The position numbers and the translations under genes were made by a program. The notes beneath the pieces were generated by a model, which was not told the origin of the DNA, searched no databases, and saw only the letters and a list, made by a program, of their open reading frames with translations. A DNA stretch of 47,234 nt, from NCBI GenBank assembly GCA_902799665.1, contig CADCBK010000016.1:1-47234 (forward strand), written 5' to 3'. The DNA is from an uncultured Spirochaetaceae bacterium (GTDB taxonomy: Bacteria > Spirochaetota > Spirochaetia > Treponematales > Treponemataceae). Of this stretch, positions 47,220-47,234 are shown one piece after another (the stretch's first letter is position 1; every line of letters starts with the position of its first letter).

Positions 47220-47234
47220 TGTGTTTCTCCTGAT

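Noticed and set aside
1..47234. CRISPR arrays, tRNA, rRNA or IS elements
   Set aside because: No regularly spaced direct repeats, cloverleaf sequences, rRNA blocks or transposase frames were seen in the intergenic regions or among the coding frames.

Overview
The window looks like part of a Treponema (spirochaete) genome, probably a gut or rumen commensal recovered as a draft or metagenome contig. The reasons are a short archaeal-type PheT, many 'SCS/SCK' lipoproteins, a BspA-like leucine-rich surface protein, repeated formylglycine-enzyme-fold proteins, frequent TTG/GTG starts behind GGAGG sites, and a shared codon style. The exception is the last kilobase (about 46250-47234). It carries the start of an acyl carrier protein gene and fabG in a different, CTG/CTC-rich codon style, and it joins a decapitated solute-binding protein in the middle of a codon run. 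I read that as a chimeric contig end.

Layout. 1-3376: 3' part of an RHS/YD-repeat polymorphic-toxin gene whose N-terminal part is a beta-helix-like repeat, then an out-of-frame toxin tip and a secreted candidate immunity protein. 3524-11366: acyl-CoA ligase, a large unrecognised protein, DNA polymerase I, and a lipoprotein with an FGE-sulfatase domain. 11367-16103: a sulfur/amino-acid locus read leftward, with metY preceded by a leader that encodes a 25-residue peptide with tandem Cys codons, then an amino-acid ABC importer (binding protein, two permeases, ATPase) with a strong internal terminator. 16398-18148: pheT with a one-base frameshift. 18352-23944: a small accessory island with an Xre-PIN toxin-antitoxin pair, a second Xre regulator, a BspA-like lipoprotein, a small P-loop protein, and a broken DUF3990-type toxin with its HTH partner. 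23957-28787: lipoprotein, NlpC/P60 peptidase, FtsK. 28866-35563: leftward sbcD-sbcC-ModF-like ABC-GH18 run. 35648-39541: IlvY-like regulator, then (leftward) a zinc-ribbon/FGE-domain protein, amino-acid permease, ATPase and cytidylate-kinase-like protein. 39658-41973: STAS antagonist and RsbU/SpoIIE-type phosphatase, converging. 42080-44470: two tandem paralogous lipoproteins. 44608-45596: Xre regulator and BrnT-BrnA. 45690 onward: truncated binding protein and the foreign acpP/fabG end.

Two regulatory themes stand out. First, six genes have a -10 hexamer that ends only 6-8 bases before the start codon and lack a Shine-Dalgarno site, so their transcripts should be leaderless or nearly so. In two HTH/toxin loci an inverted repeat overlaps the -10, which suggests autorepression. 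Second, the metY leader looks like a cysteine-sensing translational attenuator. No tRNA, rRNA, CRISPR array or insertion sequence was recognised. All coordinates and motifs were read by eye. Family names rest on motif recognition, not on database searches.
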